64,000 nucleotides of DNA, from assembly GCA_025758045.1 (NCBI GenBank), contig CP107208.1, positions 2,666,001 through 2,730,000 on the forward strand, read 5' to 3'. The notes beneath the pieces were generated by a model. It saw only the letters and a list, made by a program, of their open reading frames with translations, ran no database searches and had not been told where the DNA came from. The position numbers and the translations under genes are program-made. Source of the stretch: Oscillospiraceae bacterium (GTDB lineage Bacteria; Bacillota; Clostridia; Oscillospirales; Ruminococcaceae). Shown piece after piece: positions 24,178 through 33,359 of this stretch. Every line of letters begins with the position of its first letter. Position 1 is the first letter of the stretch.

Positions 24178-24187
24178 TCCTTCTCCT

Positions 24188-24406
24188 TTAATCCAGGGTA
24201 AAATCTTTCGGGTCCAGCTCCGGCAGCACCTGGCGGTGCGGTACACGCATCAGCGGATCGTAGCTGAACTTACGGCAGCAATAGTAAGGGGATACTACAC
24301 CTTTTTGCTTGCACAGGATCATCTTGGGGTCGGCGGCAGGGGCGCCGTGCAGGCAATAGGCGCAGGCGGGAGCAATTTTACTGCCATAATAGGGTTTTCT
24401 AAACAT
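24188..24406 (-). CDS. Small cysteine-rich protein, putative zinc-binding
   Basis: A 72-residue soluble protein that I cannot name. It contains five cysteines arranged as CAYC, then LCKQKG, then YYCCRKF, enough for a zinc knuckle. The pattern ends with a conserved-looking basic/proline segment (YDPLMRVPHRQ). AGGTGAGG precedes the ATG. It sits between ylbJ and the membrane protein gene with tight spacing (10 and 28 bp), so the three are probably co-transcribed. Confidence 0.7.
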   Translation of the reverse strand: MFRKPYYGSKIAPACAYCLHGAPAADPKMILCKQKGVVSPYYCCRKFSYDPLMRVPHRQVLPELDPKDFTLD

Positions 24407-24434
24407 ATCCTCACCTTATCGTGCAAAATTATAC

Positions 24435-25496
24435 TTATATTGTATTATAAATGTTTTTGTAACCTTTGTAAAGCAGTGTGCAAAGAAACACCGCCGCCAC
24501 CACAGCGGCATCCGGCGGCAGGCGGCACATTGGTACGACCCGCGGGGCCAGCGTGCTGAACACGGTCTGCTCCTGCGGCAGCGCCCAAAGCAGCAGGCGC
24601 ACCAGCAGGGGAAAGAGGACGGCATGCAGCAGGCGGCTTATGGCAAGCATCCGCATCGGCACCCGGCCTTGCAGCAACAGCCGCAGCTGGCCCCATACGG
24701 AGAATCCCAGCAGGCTCATCGCCAGACAGATGCCGTATAGCGCCGCCTTGCCGCCAAGGGCTGCGAACGCCGCGCACCCGGCTGTGATTTCACACGCCGC
24801 GCTGACGCAGGCCGCGGCGGAGTCAGGCAAGGGCGTAACCGACAATAAAACACCTGCCGCCACGCGGAAAAAGATTACACAGCCGCAAAGATCCAGGCAG
24901 GTGGAAGCGGCGGACGCTATTGCCGTTGGCAGGGATATTTCTTGCTTTTCCTTTTTGCACGGCACCTCTCTTACCCCGTGTGCATCCGCTTTAGGCAGCA
25001 TCGGCAGGCAAAACCCCGCTGCCAGCAGGTTGGCCGCCAGCTGCCCTGCATACAGCAGTGCTCCCAGTGAGGTACTGCCCAACAGCAGCCCGCCGATATA
25101 ACCCACCACGAACCCGGGGCCGGAGCAGCAGCCCAGCATCATCAGCAGCGCGGCATCCCGGGCCGATATGCGCCCGGTCACCCGCAGCTGTGCCGTCAGC
25201 CGGGCACACACTGCGTACCCGCCCAGCCAGGAGGCCAGCAGCGCTGCGGCTGTATCCTCACTTTGCAGGCCCAGCAGACGGGCCTGCGGGCGCAGCAGAG
25301 CTTTCGGTAAGGCCATGCCCACCAGCAGCTCACACACCACCATAAAGGGGAACAGCGCCGGGAGCAGGCTGCCCACACACAGCCGGGCACCGTCCGCAAA
25401 ACCCTGTGCCGCTGCCTGCGGCCTGCTTAGCAGCCCCAGGCAAAGCAGGGCCAGCGCCGCCACTTCCAACCGCTGCCGCCGCAAAAGATGGTTCAT
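24435..25496 (-). CDS. ylbJ: Sporulation integral membrane protein YlbJ
   Basis: YlbJ is a nucleoside-transporter-like (Gate domain) membrane protein made in the mother cell and needed for proper spores in Bacillus. The 353-residue protein has about eight hydrophobic segments. The family blocks are SLLPALFPFMVVCELL near residue 40, ASWLGGYAVCARL near residue 85 and MMLGCCSGPGFVVGYIG near residue 115. GGAGGG about 9 bp before ATG 25496 sets the start. It is divergent from the sporulation pair yqfC-yqfD, with only 64 bp between, so regulatory elements may be shared. Confidence 0.85.
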   Translation of the reverse strand: MNHLLRRQRLEVAALALLCLGLLSRPQAAAQGFADGARLCVGSLLPALFPFMVVCELLVGMALPKALLRPQARLLGLQSEDTAAALLASWLGGYAVCARLTAQLRVTGRISARDAALLMMLGCCSGPGFVVGYIGGLLLGSTSLGALLYAGQLAANLLAAGFCLPMLPKADAHGVREVPCKKEKQEISLPTAIASAASTCLDLCGCVIFFRVAAGVLLSVTPLPDSAAACVSAACEITAGCAAFAALGGKAALYGICLAMSLLGFSVWGQLRLLLQGRVPMRMLAISRLLHAVLFPLLVRLLLWALPQEQTVFSTLAPRVVPMCRLPPDAAVVAAVFLCTLLYKGYKNIYNTI

Positions 25497-25560
25497 AACT
25501 CGCTGCCCTCCGCGTATATTGTTACTGAAATTGGGACTTTTTGCAAAGGAGGGAACGCCG

Positions 25561-25872
25561 ATGAAGCCGCGCAAGCTGACCAAAAAGCGTTCCCGCCAAC
25601 TGCTGCCCTCCCCGGGGGATCTGTTTGCTCAGCCGCCCGCCGCCTTTTATCGCCTGCCGGAATTTGAATTGCGCGGCAGCAGCCTGCTGACCCGCGGCTG
25701 CCGCCGGGTGCTGGAATTCGGCCCCGAAAAGATATGCCTGGACATGGGCAGCTTTACAGTAACATTTTATGGCGCGGCGCTGCAAATAGAATCCCTGACC
25801 GGAAAAAGCCTGATCCTGACCGGCAAGATCCGCCGCATCGACTTTGCCAACAAGTGGGGTGAGGAGCCATGA
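25561..25872 (+). CDS. yqfC: Sporulation protein YqfC (YabP/YqfC family)
   Basis: A 103-residue protein of the YabP/YqfC family. A basic N-terminus is followed by the conserved core: LPEFELRGSSLLTRGCRRVLEF, then a beta-rich stretch ending in LTGKIRRIDF. Its role in sporulation is not biochemically defined. AAAGGAGGG sits just upstream of ATG 25561; the open frame upstream is not used. It overlaps yqfD by 4 bp, and the order yqfC-yqfD-phoH is conserved in Firmicutes. Confidence 0.88.
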   Translation: MKPRKLTKKRSRQLLPSPGDLFAQPPAAFYRLPEFELRGSSLLTRGCRRVLEFGPEKICLDMGSFTVTFYGAALQIESLTGKSLILTGKIRRIDFANKWGEEP

Positions 25873-27017
25873 AGACCCGCCTGCACACCGCCGATGTGCT
25901 GACCTTTACGCTGACCGGCGCGGAACCCCAGCGCGCCCTGACACTGGCGGCCCTGCATGACATTCGGCTGTTCCATATCCGTGCGTTGCCCAGCGGAGTT
26001 CAGGCGCAGATTGCCGGGGTCGATTGGCCGCGGCTGCAAGCGCTGCTGGGGGACGACCGCTGGACCGTAAAGCTGCTGCGGTGCCGCGGGCCGGGCGGAT
26101 TTTTGGAGCAGCTGGCCTTACGTCCCGGCCTGCCACTGGGTGCAGCCTGGGCATTTTTGGTGACACTACTGCTCAGCCGTTTTGTCTGGACGATCGATTT
26201 TGAACCGCTGGATGCCGACGCACAAGCCAGCCTGCGCCAGCTTTTGGCAGGGCAGGACATCTGTGAGGGCACACTGCTGACCAAGGACGCCCTGGCTCAG
26301 GTCCAGGCCCTCGCCCTGCAGCAAAGCGACCGCTTTGGCTGGATCAGCCTAAATTTCACCGGTGGCCGCCTGTTTGTGGAAAGTACCGAGGCCGAGCACC
26401 AGACCATAGAAGCCCCGCCGACCCAGACCGCACTGTACGCGGCAGCGGCGGGGGAGGTCACCGCCATTGAAGCCGAAAGCGGTTTTTGTGCCGTGACCGT
26501 CGGCCAGCAGGTGCAGGCGGGGGACCTGCTCGTAGATGTGCAGCGATTGGACCGCAAGGGTAACCCGGTGCTGCAGGGGGCCTCCGGCCGGGTGTTGGCC
26601 CGGGTAGAGAAAAGCTACAGCGCCGCACAGCCCTACTATCCCACACAGCTCACGCTGACCGGGCGCAGTGCTGCCGCAGAAAGCTGGCAACTGCTGGGAC
26701 GGGAGCTTTACCGGACAGAGGCGCCCGCCGACTACACCGGCACCACCGAGATCGACTACCTGCCGTTGCACATCGGCCGCGTCACGCTGCCGGGCGTTAT
26801 CCAGCGCACAAACACCTGGGAAACTGCCGCCACGCCCTGCCACTACAGCGAGTCCACCGCCCAAGCACTGGCCCTGCGAGCCTGCCGGGCACAGCTGTAC
26901 AGGGAGTTCCCGGACGCTATCATCGAAGCAGAACGCCGCAGTATCGACCCAGGAGAGGATGCCGCGGCCTGCACTGTGACCTACATTTTTTGCGCAAATA
27001 TCGCCGAAAAGCCGTAA
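25869..27017 (+). CDS. yqfD: Sporulation protein YqfD
   Basis: A 382-residue YqfD protein, produced in the mother cell during sporulation in Bacillus. The N-terminal 90 residues are soluble, one hydrophobic segment follows at about residues 95-115, and the remainder is exposed. The RFGWISLNFTGGRLFVES motif (near residue 155) and the YAAAAGEVTAIEAESG block (near residue 190) match the family. It overlaps yqfC (ATGA). No obvious terminator follows before the phoH promoter region. Confidence 0.88.
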   Translation: MKTRLHTADVLTFTLTGAEPQRALTLAALHDIRLFHIRALPSGVQAQIAGVDWPRLQALLGDDRWTVKLLRCRGPGGFLEQLALRPGLPLGAAWAFLVTLLLSRFVWTIDFEPLDADAQASLRQLLAGQDICEGTLLTKDALAQVQALALQQSDRFGWISLNFTGGRLFVESTEAEHQTIEAPPTQTALYAAAAGEVTAIEAESGFCAVTVGQQVQAGDLLVDVQRLDRKGNPVLQGASGRVLARVEKSYSAAQPYYPTQLTLTGRSAAAESWQLLGRELYRTEAPADYTGTTEIDYLPLHIGRVTLPGVIQRTNTWETAATPCHYSESTAQALALRACRAQLYREFPDAIIEAERRSIDPGEDAAACTVTYIFCANIAEKP

Positions 27018-27084
27018 AATTATACCACTTTTTCCCTGCTCTTGTAGGAACGTCAAAAGGCGTCGAAAAATTTTGTGCAACATT

Positions 27085-27117
27085 CACAGTTTCTTTTGTA
27101 AAAAACTGTGATATAAT
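27085..27117 (+). promoter_or_regulatory. -10 box and inverted repeat upstream of phoH
   Basis: TATAAT at 27112-27117 without a good -35 hexamer. A perfect 8-bp inverted repeat CACAGTTT/AAACTGTG (27085-27092 and 27103-27110, 10-bp spacing) fills the -35 to -10 region and may be an activator or repressor site. Confidence 0.55.
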
Positions 27118-27155
27118 CTAAATGTAGAAATGTAGTACGCAGGGAGGATCACCAT

Positions 27156-28118
27156 TTGGCAGAGCGTTCTATTGAACTGGACAGCATCGAGCTGGCCGCC
27201 GCGATTTTTGGCAATTGCGATCAAAATATCCATCTTCTAGAGAAGGAGTTTCACGTAACCGCTGTGTGCCGTGGCTCTGTGCTGCGGTTCACCGGTGCCG
27301 AAGCGGACGTTGATGCCGCCGCTCACGCGGTGGACGGCATGGTTACCCTGATGGAAAATCACACCCCGCTGGAAGAACAGACCGTGCGCTACTGCATCAG
27401 CCTGGCCCGCGGGGGCGAGGATAAGCGCCTGCGGGAACTGACCGACGATTTCGTTGCTGTCACCGCCAAGGGCCGCCCCATCCACCCCAAGACCCTGGGG
27501 CAGAAGGAATACCTGGCCGCCATCCGCAGCCACGCCATTACCTTCGGCGTGGGGCCTGCGGGTACCGGCAAAACCTACTTGGCGGTCGCCATGGCGGTAA
27601 AGGCCTTTAAATCCAAGGATGTCAGCCGCATTATTCTGACCCGCCCTGCGGTAGAAGCAGGCGAAAAACTGGGCTTTCTGCCCGGCGACCTGCAAAACAA
27701 GGTCGACCCCTATCTGCGCCCGCTGTATGACGGTTTGTTTGACCTGCTGGGGGCGGAGACCTTCCAGAAATTGTTTGAAAAACAGGTCATTGAGGTAGCA
27801 CCCCTGGCCTACATGCGCGGCCGCACGCTGGACGATGCCTTTATCATTTTGGACGAAGCGCAGAACACTACACCTGAGCAGATGAAGATGTTCCTGACAC
27901 GTATGGGCGTGGGCAGCAAGGTGGTCGTGACCGGCGACGTGACCCAGGTCGACCTGCCGGATAAAGTGCGCAGCGGCCTGGTGGACGCCTTGCAGGTGCT
28001 GCGCGACGTGGACGGCATTGCTCAGGTGCGCCTGACCGAGAAAGACGTTGTGCGCCACCGCCTGGTGCAGCAGATCGTCAAAGCCTATGAAAAAGCCGCA
28101 GCCGGCACGCTGCGTTGA
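27156..28118 (+). CDS. phoH: PhoH family ATPase
   Basis: A 320-residue PhoH-like P-loop ATPase, a widespread cytoplasmic protein probably involved in RNA handling. Walker A is GPAGTGKT near residue 133, and Walker B is FIILDEAQNTTPEQMK near residue 230. The N-terminus is a small KH-like fold. Initiation is at TTG 27156, 8 bp after GGGAGG. It heads the group phoH-ybeY-dgkA-era-yqzL-recO, an order conserved in Firmicutes. Confidence 0.94.
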   Translation: MAERSIELDSIELAAAIFGNCDQNIHLLEKEFHVTAVCRGSVLRFTGAEADVDAAAHAVDGMVTLMENHTPLEEQTVRYCISLARGGEDKRLRELTDDFVAVTAKGRPIHPKTLGQKEYLAAIRSHAITFGVGPAGTGKTYLAVAMAVKAFKSKDVSRIILTRPAVEAGEKLGFLPGDLQNKVDPYLRPLYDGLFDLLGAETFQKLFEKQVIEVAPLAYMRGRTLDDAFIILDEAQNTTPEQMKMFLTRMGVGSKVVVTGDVTQVDLPDKVRSGLVDALQVLRDVDGIAQVRLTEKDVVRHRLVQQIVKAYEKAAAGTLR

Positions 28119-28161
28119 AACTGAACCAATACACAATCACATAAACAGGAGGTTGATCCCT

Positions 28162-28662
28162 ATGTCCAATAAGGTGTTGATCACGAACGATCAGAATGTT
28201 GTAAAGATCCCCTCAGGGCTGCGTATCCTCATCCGCCGCAGCTGCAATGCTGTGCTGGACTTTGAAAAGTTCGACGGTCCCGCGGAGATCAGCGTTACCT
28301 TTGTGGATAACAACCGCATCCACGAGCTGAACAATGAGTACCGCCACAAGGACTCTGCCACCGACGTGCTGAGCTTCCCCCTTGGTGAAAACGGCGAGTA
28401 TGACATCGACGAGGACAACGGCTGCAAGCTGCTGGGCGACATCGTCATCTCGATGGAGCGCGCCATGGAGCAGGCTGAGCTGTACGGCCACAGCCTGCAG
28501 CGCGAGGTTGCATACCTGACTGTTCACTCGATGCTGCATCTGCTGGGCTACGACCACGAGGCCGGCGGGCTGGAGGCTGTGCGTATGCGCGAGAAAGAAG
28601 AAGCTGTGCTGATTCAGCTGGGCCTGCCGCGCACCGTTTCCTACACCAGCGATGAGATCTGA
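28162..28662 (+). CDS. ybeY: Endoribonuclease YbeY (rRNA maturation factor)
   Basis: YbeY is a metal-dependent RNase involved in 16S rRNA 3'-end maturation and ribosome quality control. The 166-residue protein has the zinc motif HSMLHLLGYDHEAG (H-x3-H-x5-H) near residue 130 and the DVLSFPLGE block near residue 70. AGGAGG at 28147-28152 sets ATG 28162. Its last 11 bp overlap the start of dgkA. Confidence 0.95.
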   Translation: MSNKVLITNDQNVVKIPSGLRILIRRSCNAVLDFEKFDGPAEISVTFVDNNRIHELNNEYRHKDSATDVLSFPLGENGEYDIDEDNGCKLLGDIVISMERAMEQAELYGHSLQREVAYLTVHSMLHLLGYDHEAGGLEAVRMREKEEAVLIQLGLPRTVSYTSDEI

Positions 28663-29149
28663 TTTAGCGCGCTTTGCGCGCGGCTTTGTCTACGCGTGGA
28701 ACGGCATCTACGCCGCCATCAAAGAGGAACGGAACTTCCGTTTTCACCTCTGCGCTGCGCTGTATGCCTTTGTGGCCGCTTACTGGGCCGGGCTGAGCGC
28801 CGTGGAAACAGCGCTGATTGCATTGTGCGTGGCGGCTGTTATGGCGTTGGAACTGATGAACTCCGCCGTAGAGCGTGCCGTGGACAAGCCCGATACCACC
28901 CACTGGTGGACCGCCGGGGCCGCCAAGGATATGGCAGCCGGGGCTGTGCTGGTAATGGCCATCGGTACCATCATTGTGGCTGCCTGTCTGTTTGGGCCGC
29001 GGCTGGGGGTGCTTTGGGGTGTTTTTACCGCGCACTGGACCCGCCCGGCGTGGTTCTTCCTCACGCTGATTTTATTTTACAAATTCATTTTCCGTTCTTC
29101 CAATTCAACACAGAAAGGCGAACAACCGAATGGCAAAACCGATTCCTGA
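28652..29149 (+). CDS. dgkA: Diacylglycerol/undecaprenol kinase DgkA family
   Basis: A small membrane lipid kinase; Gram-positive members phosphorylate undecaprenol or diacylglycerol. The 165 residues have an N-terminal amphipathic part with FARGFVYAWNGIYAAIKEERNFRFH, three membrane helices and the signature ELMNSAVERAVD near residue 65. A further hydrophobic segment near residue 130-145 makes it longer than the usual ~120 residues. It overlaps ybeY by 11 bp and era by 20 bp. Confidence 0.9.
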   Translation: MRSDLARFARGFVYAWNGIYAAIKEERNFRFHLCAALYAFVAAYWAGLSAVETALIALCVAAVMALELMNSAVERAVDKPDTTHWWTAGAAKDMAAGAVLVMAIGTIIVAACLFGPRLGVLWGVFTAHWTRPAWFFLTLILFYKFIFRSSNSTQKGEQPNGKTDS

Positions 29150-30041
29150 AATGCCCAGCAGTGTCTTTGTAGCGCTGGTGGGTCGGCCGAACGTTGGCAA
29201 ATCCAGCCTGACCAACTACCTTGTGGGCGAGAAGGTCGCTATTGTGACCCAGAAGCCGCAAACGACCCGCAGCCGCATCACCGGCGTTATCACCAAAGGC
29301 CCGGTGCAGTATGTGCTGATGGATACCCCTGGCATCCACGCCGCCCGCAACAAGCTGGACGCCCGTATGACCCAGACCGCCGCCGCCAGCCTGAAAGACG
29401 TAGACGTGACCATGATGCTGTTTGAGCCGGCCGGGGAGCTGACCGACTCGGAGCTGACGATGATCAAGGCGCTGCAAAAGGGCGGCCCAGCGGTTGCTGT
29501 CATCAATAAGGTGGACCTGCTGGACAACTTTGCCGCGCTGGAAGCCCGCAAAAAGCAGGTAGAAGAATTCGGCTGTTTTGACCACATCGTCACCATCTCT
29601 GCCAAGGACGGCACAGGCTGCGACGATCTGTTTGCCCTGCTGAAGCCCTATGGCAACGAGGGCCCGCACTATTTTGACGATGACGCCTTCACCGATATGC
29701 CGGAGAAAGAGCTGGTGGCTGAACTGGTGCGCGAAAAGGCGTTGCTGTTCATGCGGGAGGAGATTCCCCACGGCATTGCAGTGGTGGTCGAGCGCTTTAA
29801 AGAGCGCCCCGACAAGGATCTCATTGACATCGATGTGGACATCTACTGCGAGCGCAAGAGCCATAAGGGTATGATTATCGGCAAGGGCGGCCAAATGCTG
29901 AAAAAGATTGCCTCGGCAGCCCGCATGGATATTGAAGAACTGCTGGGTGTCAAGGTCAACCTGCAGTGCTGGGTCAAGGTGCGCGAGGATTGGCGCGATA
30001 ACGAGCAGCTGCTCAATTCGTTGGGATTCGCCAAGCCCTGA
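29130..30041 (+). CDS. era: GTPase Era
   Basis: Era is a GTPase that binds 16S rRNA and assists 30S subunit assembly. The 303 residues show GRPNVGKSSL near residue 15, DTPGIH, NKVD and a C-terminal KH domain with GMIIGKGGQMLKKI near residue 245. Start ATG at 29130 lies within the end of dgkA. Standard length and position. Confidence 0.97.
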   Translation: MAKPIPEMPSSVFVALVGRPNVGKSSLTNYLVGEKVAIVTQKPQTTRSRITGVITKGPVQYVLMDTPGIHAARNKLDARMTQTAAASLKDVDVTMMLFEPAGELTDSELTMIKALQKGGPAVAVINKVDLLDNFAALEARKKQVEEFGCFDHIVTISAKDGTGCDDLFALLKPYGNEGPHYFDDDAFTDMPEKELVAELVREKALLFMREEIPHGIAVVVERFKERPDKDLIDIDVDIYCERKSHKGMIIGKGGQMLKKIASAARMDIEELLGVKVNLQCWVKVREDWRDNEQLLNSLGFAKP

Positions 30042-30121
30042 CCGCCGCCTGACACCCCGGTCAGACAACTTTTCCGCCACCTCTCATGCTATACTCAAGA
30101 GCAGGAAGGGAGGCGGCCGCT

Positions 30122-30304
30122 ATGAAAGACCCCGCCGCGGATTGGGCACGGTTCGTGCAATCCGGCAGTATTTTTGATTATCTCAACTATAAAGCTGGGC
30201 AGCTGACGCAGGAGGATGCTTATGCCAATTGCAACAACGGGGCTGATCCTGCGCCAGATCAAGGTGGGGGAGGCGGACCGCATCCTGACGATCCTGACGC
30301 CTGA
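30122..30304 (+). CDS. yqzL: YqzL-like small protein, overlapping recO
   Basis: A 60-residue protein in the place where Bacillus has yqzL, between era and recO. The first 30 residues carry the family-like pattern W-x2-F-x2-SGSIFDYLNYK. The C-terminal half (after about residue 35) is low-complexity with many Gly, Pro and Asp, and is encoded inside the first 83 bp of recO in another frame. GGGAGG at 30108-30113 supports ATG 30122. The function of YqzL is unknown. Confidence 0.7.
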   Translation: MKDPAADWARFVQSGSIFDYLNYKAGQLTQEDAYANCNNGADPAPDQGGGGGPHPDDPDA

Positions 30305-30965
30305 TCTGGGCGTCATCTCCGCCTCTGCCAAAGGCAGCATGCGGCTAAAGAATAAGCTGTTCAGCGCCACAGGGCTGTTCTGTTACTCAGAGTTCAGCCT
30401 GACCAGCGGCCGCAGCCATTATTTCATCGATACCGCGCAGATCAAAAACGTGTTTCATGGAATTTCCGCCACGGTGGAAGGCATGGGGCTGGCCTCTTAT
30501 ATGGCCGAGATTGCAGCCGAGCTTTCGCCTGCGCCGCCGGAATCGGAAACACAGCTGCGGCTGCTGCTCAACTGCCTGTACATGCTCAGCGAGCAAAAGC
30601 GCCCGGTGCGGATGCTGAAAGTGATCTATGAGCTGCGCTCCATGACGCTGGCCGGGTACATGCCCGATGTGCTGGCCTGTTCCGGCTGCGGCAAATACGA
30701 TGGGGGAGAGTTTTATTTGGATCCTATCGCTGGCAATTTGCTGTGTGCAGCGTGTGCTGACAAGGCGCGGCATCTGCCCAATCTGGACGAAGGCGCGTTG
30801 TATGCGCTGCGCCATATCTGTCTGGCCGAGGATAAAAAGCTGTTCTCGTTTACGCTTTCCGATAGCAGCTTAAAAGACCTGTCCCGCGTGAGCGAGCAGT
30901 ATGTGCTGGCCCACCTAGAACACAAAATGAAAAGCCTTGATTTTTTGAAAACTGTACTCGAATAA
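30222..30965 (+). CDS. recO: DNA repair protein RecO
   Basis: RecO loads RecA at gapped DNA together with RecR. The 247-residue protein has the N-terminal OB fold (TGLILRQIKVGEADRILTILT) and a C-terminal helical part with a zinc-binding set CSGC...CAAC near residues 150-180. GGAGG at 30211-30215 fits ATG 30222; the ATG at 30216 is too close. The start region overlaps the end of yqzL. Confidence 0.93.
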   Translation: MPIATTGLILRQIKVGEADRILTILTPDLGVISASAKGSMRLKNKLFSATGLFCYSEFSLTSGRSHYFIDTAQIKNVFHGISATVEGMGLASYMAEIAAELSPAPPESETQLRLLLNCLYMLSEQKRPVRMLKVIYELRSMTLAGYMPDVLACSGCGKYDGGEFYLDPIAGNLLCAACADKARHLPNLDEGALYALRHICLAEDKKLFSFTLSDSSLKDLSRVSEQYVLAHLEHKMKSLDFLKTVLE

Positions 30966-30983
30966 GGAGAAGCATTATCCCAC

Positions 30984-33359
30984 ATGGATACCGCATATAA
31001 AAAAACACTGGAACTGGACAAGGTCCTGGCCCGTGCCGTGCAGCTTTGCGCCTGCCGGGAGACCAAGGAAATGATGCAGGATCTGCAGCCCTGTGAGACC
31101 CCTGAGGACGAACGATACGCTCTGGAGCAGACCAACGCCATCAACAGCCTGCTGATCAAAAACGGCAGCCCGCGCTTCGGATCTGTCTCTGAGGTGCGGC
31201 GCGTGGTCGCCCATGCCCAAAAGGGCGGCATCCTCTCGATGGGGGAATTGCTGGAAATTGCCGCCACGCTGCGCAATTTTGCAGGCCTGAGCCAGTGGTA
31301 CGGTCTGAGTGAGCATGACATGATGCCCACCGATGACCTGTTCTATTCTCTGGCGCCGCAGCCGGTGCTGGAGCGCCAGATCTCCGACAGCATCATCTCG
31401 CCGGAAGAAATGGCCGACACCGCCAGCACCACGCTGGCCGACCTGCGCCGCAAGATCCGCCAGACCGAGGATTCCATCCGCACCAAACTGGATGCCATCA
31501 TCAAAAACTCCACCACCAATAAATTTTTGCAGGACGCTGTGGTTTCGCTGCGTAACGGTCGTTATGTCGTGCCTGTACGTGCTGAGTATCGCGGCGAGGT
31601 CGGCGGCGTCATCCACGACGTTTCCTCCTCCGGCGCTACCGTCTTTGTAGAGCCTACCGCTGTGGTCGAGGCCAACGCCCGCATCATGCAGCTGCGTGCG
31701 CAAGAACAGGAGGAGATCACCCGCATCCTGTCCGCTTTCTCGGCGCAGGTGGGCTCGCTGGAGCCGCAGTTCAGCTACAGCTATGATGCCATGCTGAAGA
31801 TCGATCTGCTGCTGGCCAAGGCCCGTCTGGCCATTGAGCAGGGGGCCTTCATGCCCGCTGTCAGCGATACCATCCACTTTAAGCTGAATAAGGCTCGCCA
31901 CCCGCTCATCGACAAGAAAAAGGTCGTGCCGGTGGATATTGCCCTGGGCGACGAATACGACACGCTGGTCATCACCGGCCCCAACACCGGCGGCAAAACC
32001 GTCTCACTGAAAACGGCAGGTCTGCTCAACGCCATGGCGCAGTACGGCTTCCTGATTCCAGCACACGAGAGCAGCGTTGTCTGCAGCTTTAGGGAATACC
32101 TGGTAGACATCGGCGACGAGCAGAGCATCGAACAGAGCCTGTCCACCTTCTCCGGCCATATGAAGCGCATCAGCGGCATTTTGGAGCTGGCCGGGCACGG
32201 CACGCTGACCCTGCTGGATGAACTGGGGGCCGGTACTGACCCCGCCGAGGGCGCTGCGCTGGCTGTCAGTATCCTGGAGCAGCTGCGCCGCCAGGACAGC
32301 CTGCTGATGGCTACCACCCACTACGCCGAAATGAAAGTTTACGCGCTGGAAACGCCCGGTGTCGTCAACGCCAGCTGTGAATTCAACGTAGAAACGCTGA
32401 TGCCTACGTATAAGCTGAGCGTCGGCGTGCCCGGTAAGTCCAACGCATTCCTTATCAGCTCCAAGCTGGGCATCCCGCAGAACATCATCGATGCGGCCCG
32501 CAGCCATATGTCCAACGATGATAAGCGCCTGGACAGCGTGCTGGCCCAGCTGGATGATTTAAAGCTGCAGTTGAAGGTTGCTCAGGGTGACGCCGAAAAG
32601 GCCCGCTATGAGGCTGAGCATGCCCTGGAAAGCGCCGAGAAGAAGCGTGACGAGCTGATCAAGAAGGGCGAGCAGGAGCTGGAAGACGCCCGCCGCCGCG
32701 CCCATGACCTGATGCAGAACGTCCAGAACGAGGCCTACGCCCTGACGGATGAGCTGCGCCGCATCCAGAAAGACGAAAAGACCAGCGCCGCCCAGCGTGC
32801 TGTCCGCGCCCGCGAGATTGCCCGAAAGGACACTGAAACACTGCTGAAAAAGACCGATTCCAAGCCTAAGCCCGCCCGTGAGTTCGTGCCCCTGAAAGAG
32901 GTGCAGATCGGGCAGGAAGTACTGATTGCCGAGCTGAACCAGCTGGCTACCGTTACCGCCCGGCCTGACCGCAACGGTATGGTAGAAGTACGTGCCGGCA
33001 TCATGAAAACGAAGGTGCCTCTCTCCGGTCTGTGCGCCCCGGACAAAATGGACAAGTGCCCGGCCCGCGAGCCGCGCCGTTCCAGCACCCACGTGCAACT
33101 GGATAAATCCCGCAAGGCCAGCATGGAGATCAACCTGCTGGGCTACACTGTGGATGAAGCTTTAGCCGAGGTGGATAAGTTCCTGGACAGCGGCATGCTG
33201 CGCGGCCAGCAGACATTGTACATCATCCACGGCAACGGCACTGGTGCACTGCGCACTGCTATCCAAAAGCACCTGCGCACCCACAAGGCAGTCAAAAGTT
33301 TCCGCCCCGGCCGCTATGGCGAGGGTGAAAACGGCGTGACCGTGGTAGAATTGAAATAA
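30984..33359 (+). CDS. mutS2: Endonuclease MutS2
   Basis: A 791-residue MutS2, which acts on branched DNA or collided ribosomes rather than classical mismatch repair. Walker A GPNTGGKTV lies near residue 335, Walker B LLDELGAGTDPAEGAAL near residue 412, a long charged coiled coil follows (about 510-630), and a C-terminal Smr nuclease domain ends with HGNGTGALR near residue 755. AAGGAG precedes ATG 30984. It follows recO by 18 bp. Confidence 0.96.
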   Translation: MDTAYKKTLELDKVLARAVQLCACRETKEMMQDLQPCETPEDERYALEQTNAINSLLIKNGSPRFGSVSEVRRVVAHAQKGGILSMGELLEIAATLRNFAGLSQWYGLSEHDMMPTDDLFYSLAPQPVLERQISDSIISPEEMADTASTTLADLRRKIRQTEDSIRTKLDAIIKNSTTNKFLQDAVVSLRNGRYVVPVRAEYRGEVGGVIHDVSSSGATVFVEPTAVVEANARIMQLRAQEQEEITRILSAFSAQVGSLEPQFSYSYDAMLKIDLLLAKARLAIEQGAFMPAVSDTIHFKLNKARHPLIDKKKVVPVDIALGDEYDTLVITGPNTGGKTVSLKTAGLLNAMAQYGFLIPAHESSVVCSFREYLVDIGDEQSIEQSLSTFSGHMKRISGILELAGHGTLTLLDELGAGTDPAEGAALAVSILEQLRRQDSLLMATTHYAEMKVYALETPGVVNASCEFNVETLMPTYKLSVGVPGKSNAFLISSKLGIPQNIIDAARSHMSNDDKRLDSVLAQLDDLKLQLKVAQGDAEKARYEAEHALESAEKKRDELIKKGEQELEDARRRAHDLMQNVQNEAYALTDELRRIQKDEKTSAAQRAVRAREIARKDTETLLKKTDSKPKPAREFVPLKEVQIGQEVLIAELNQLATVTARPDRNGMVEVRAGIMKTKVPLSGLCAPDKMDKCPAREPRRSSTHVQLDKSRKASMEINLLGYTVDEALAEVDKFLDSGMLRGQQTLYIIHGNGTGALRTAIQKHLRTHKAVKSFRPGRYGEGENGVTVVELK

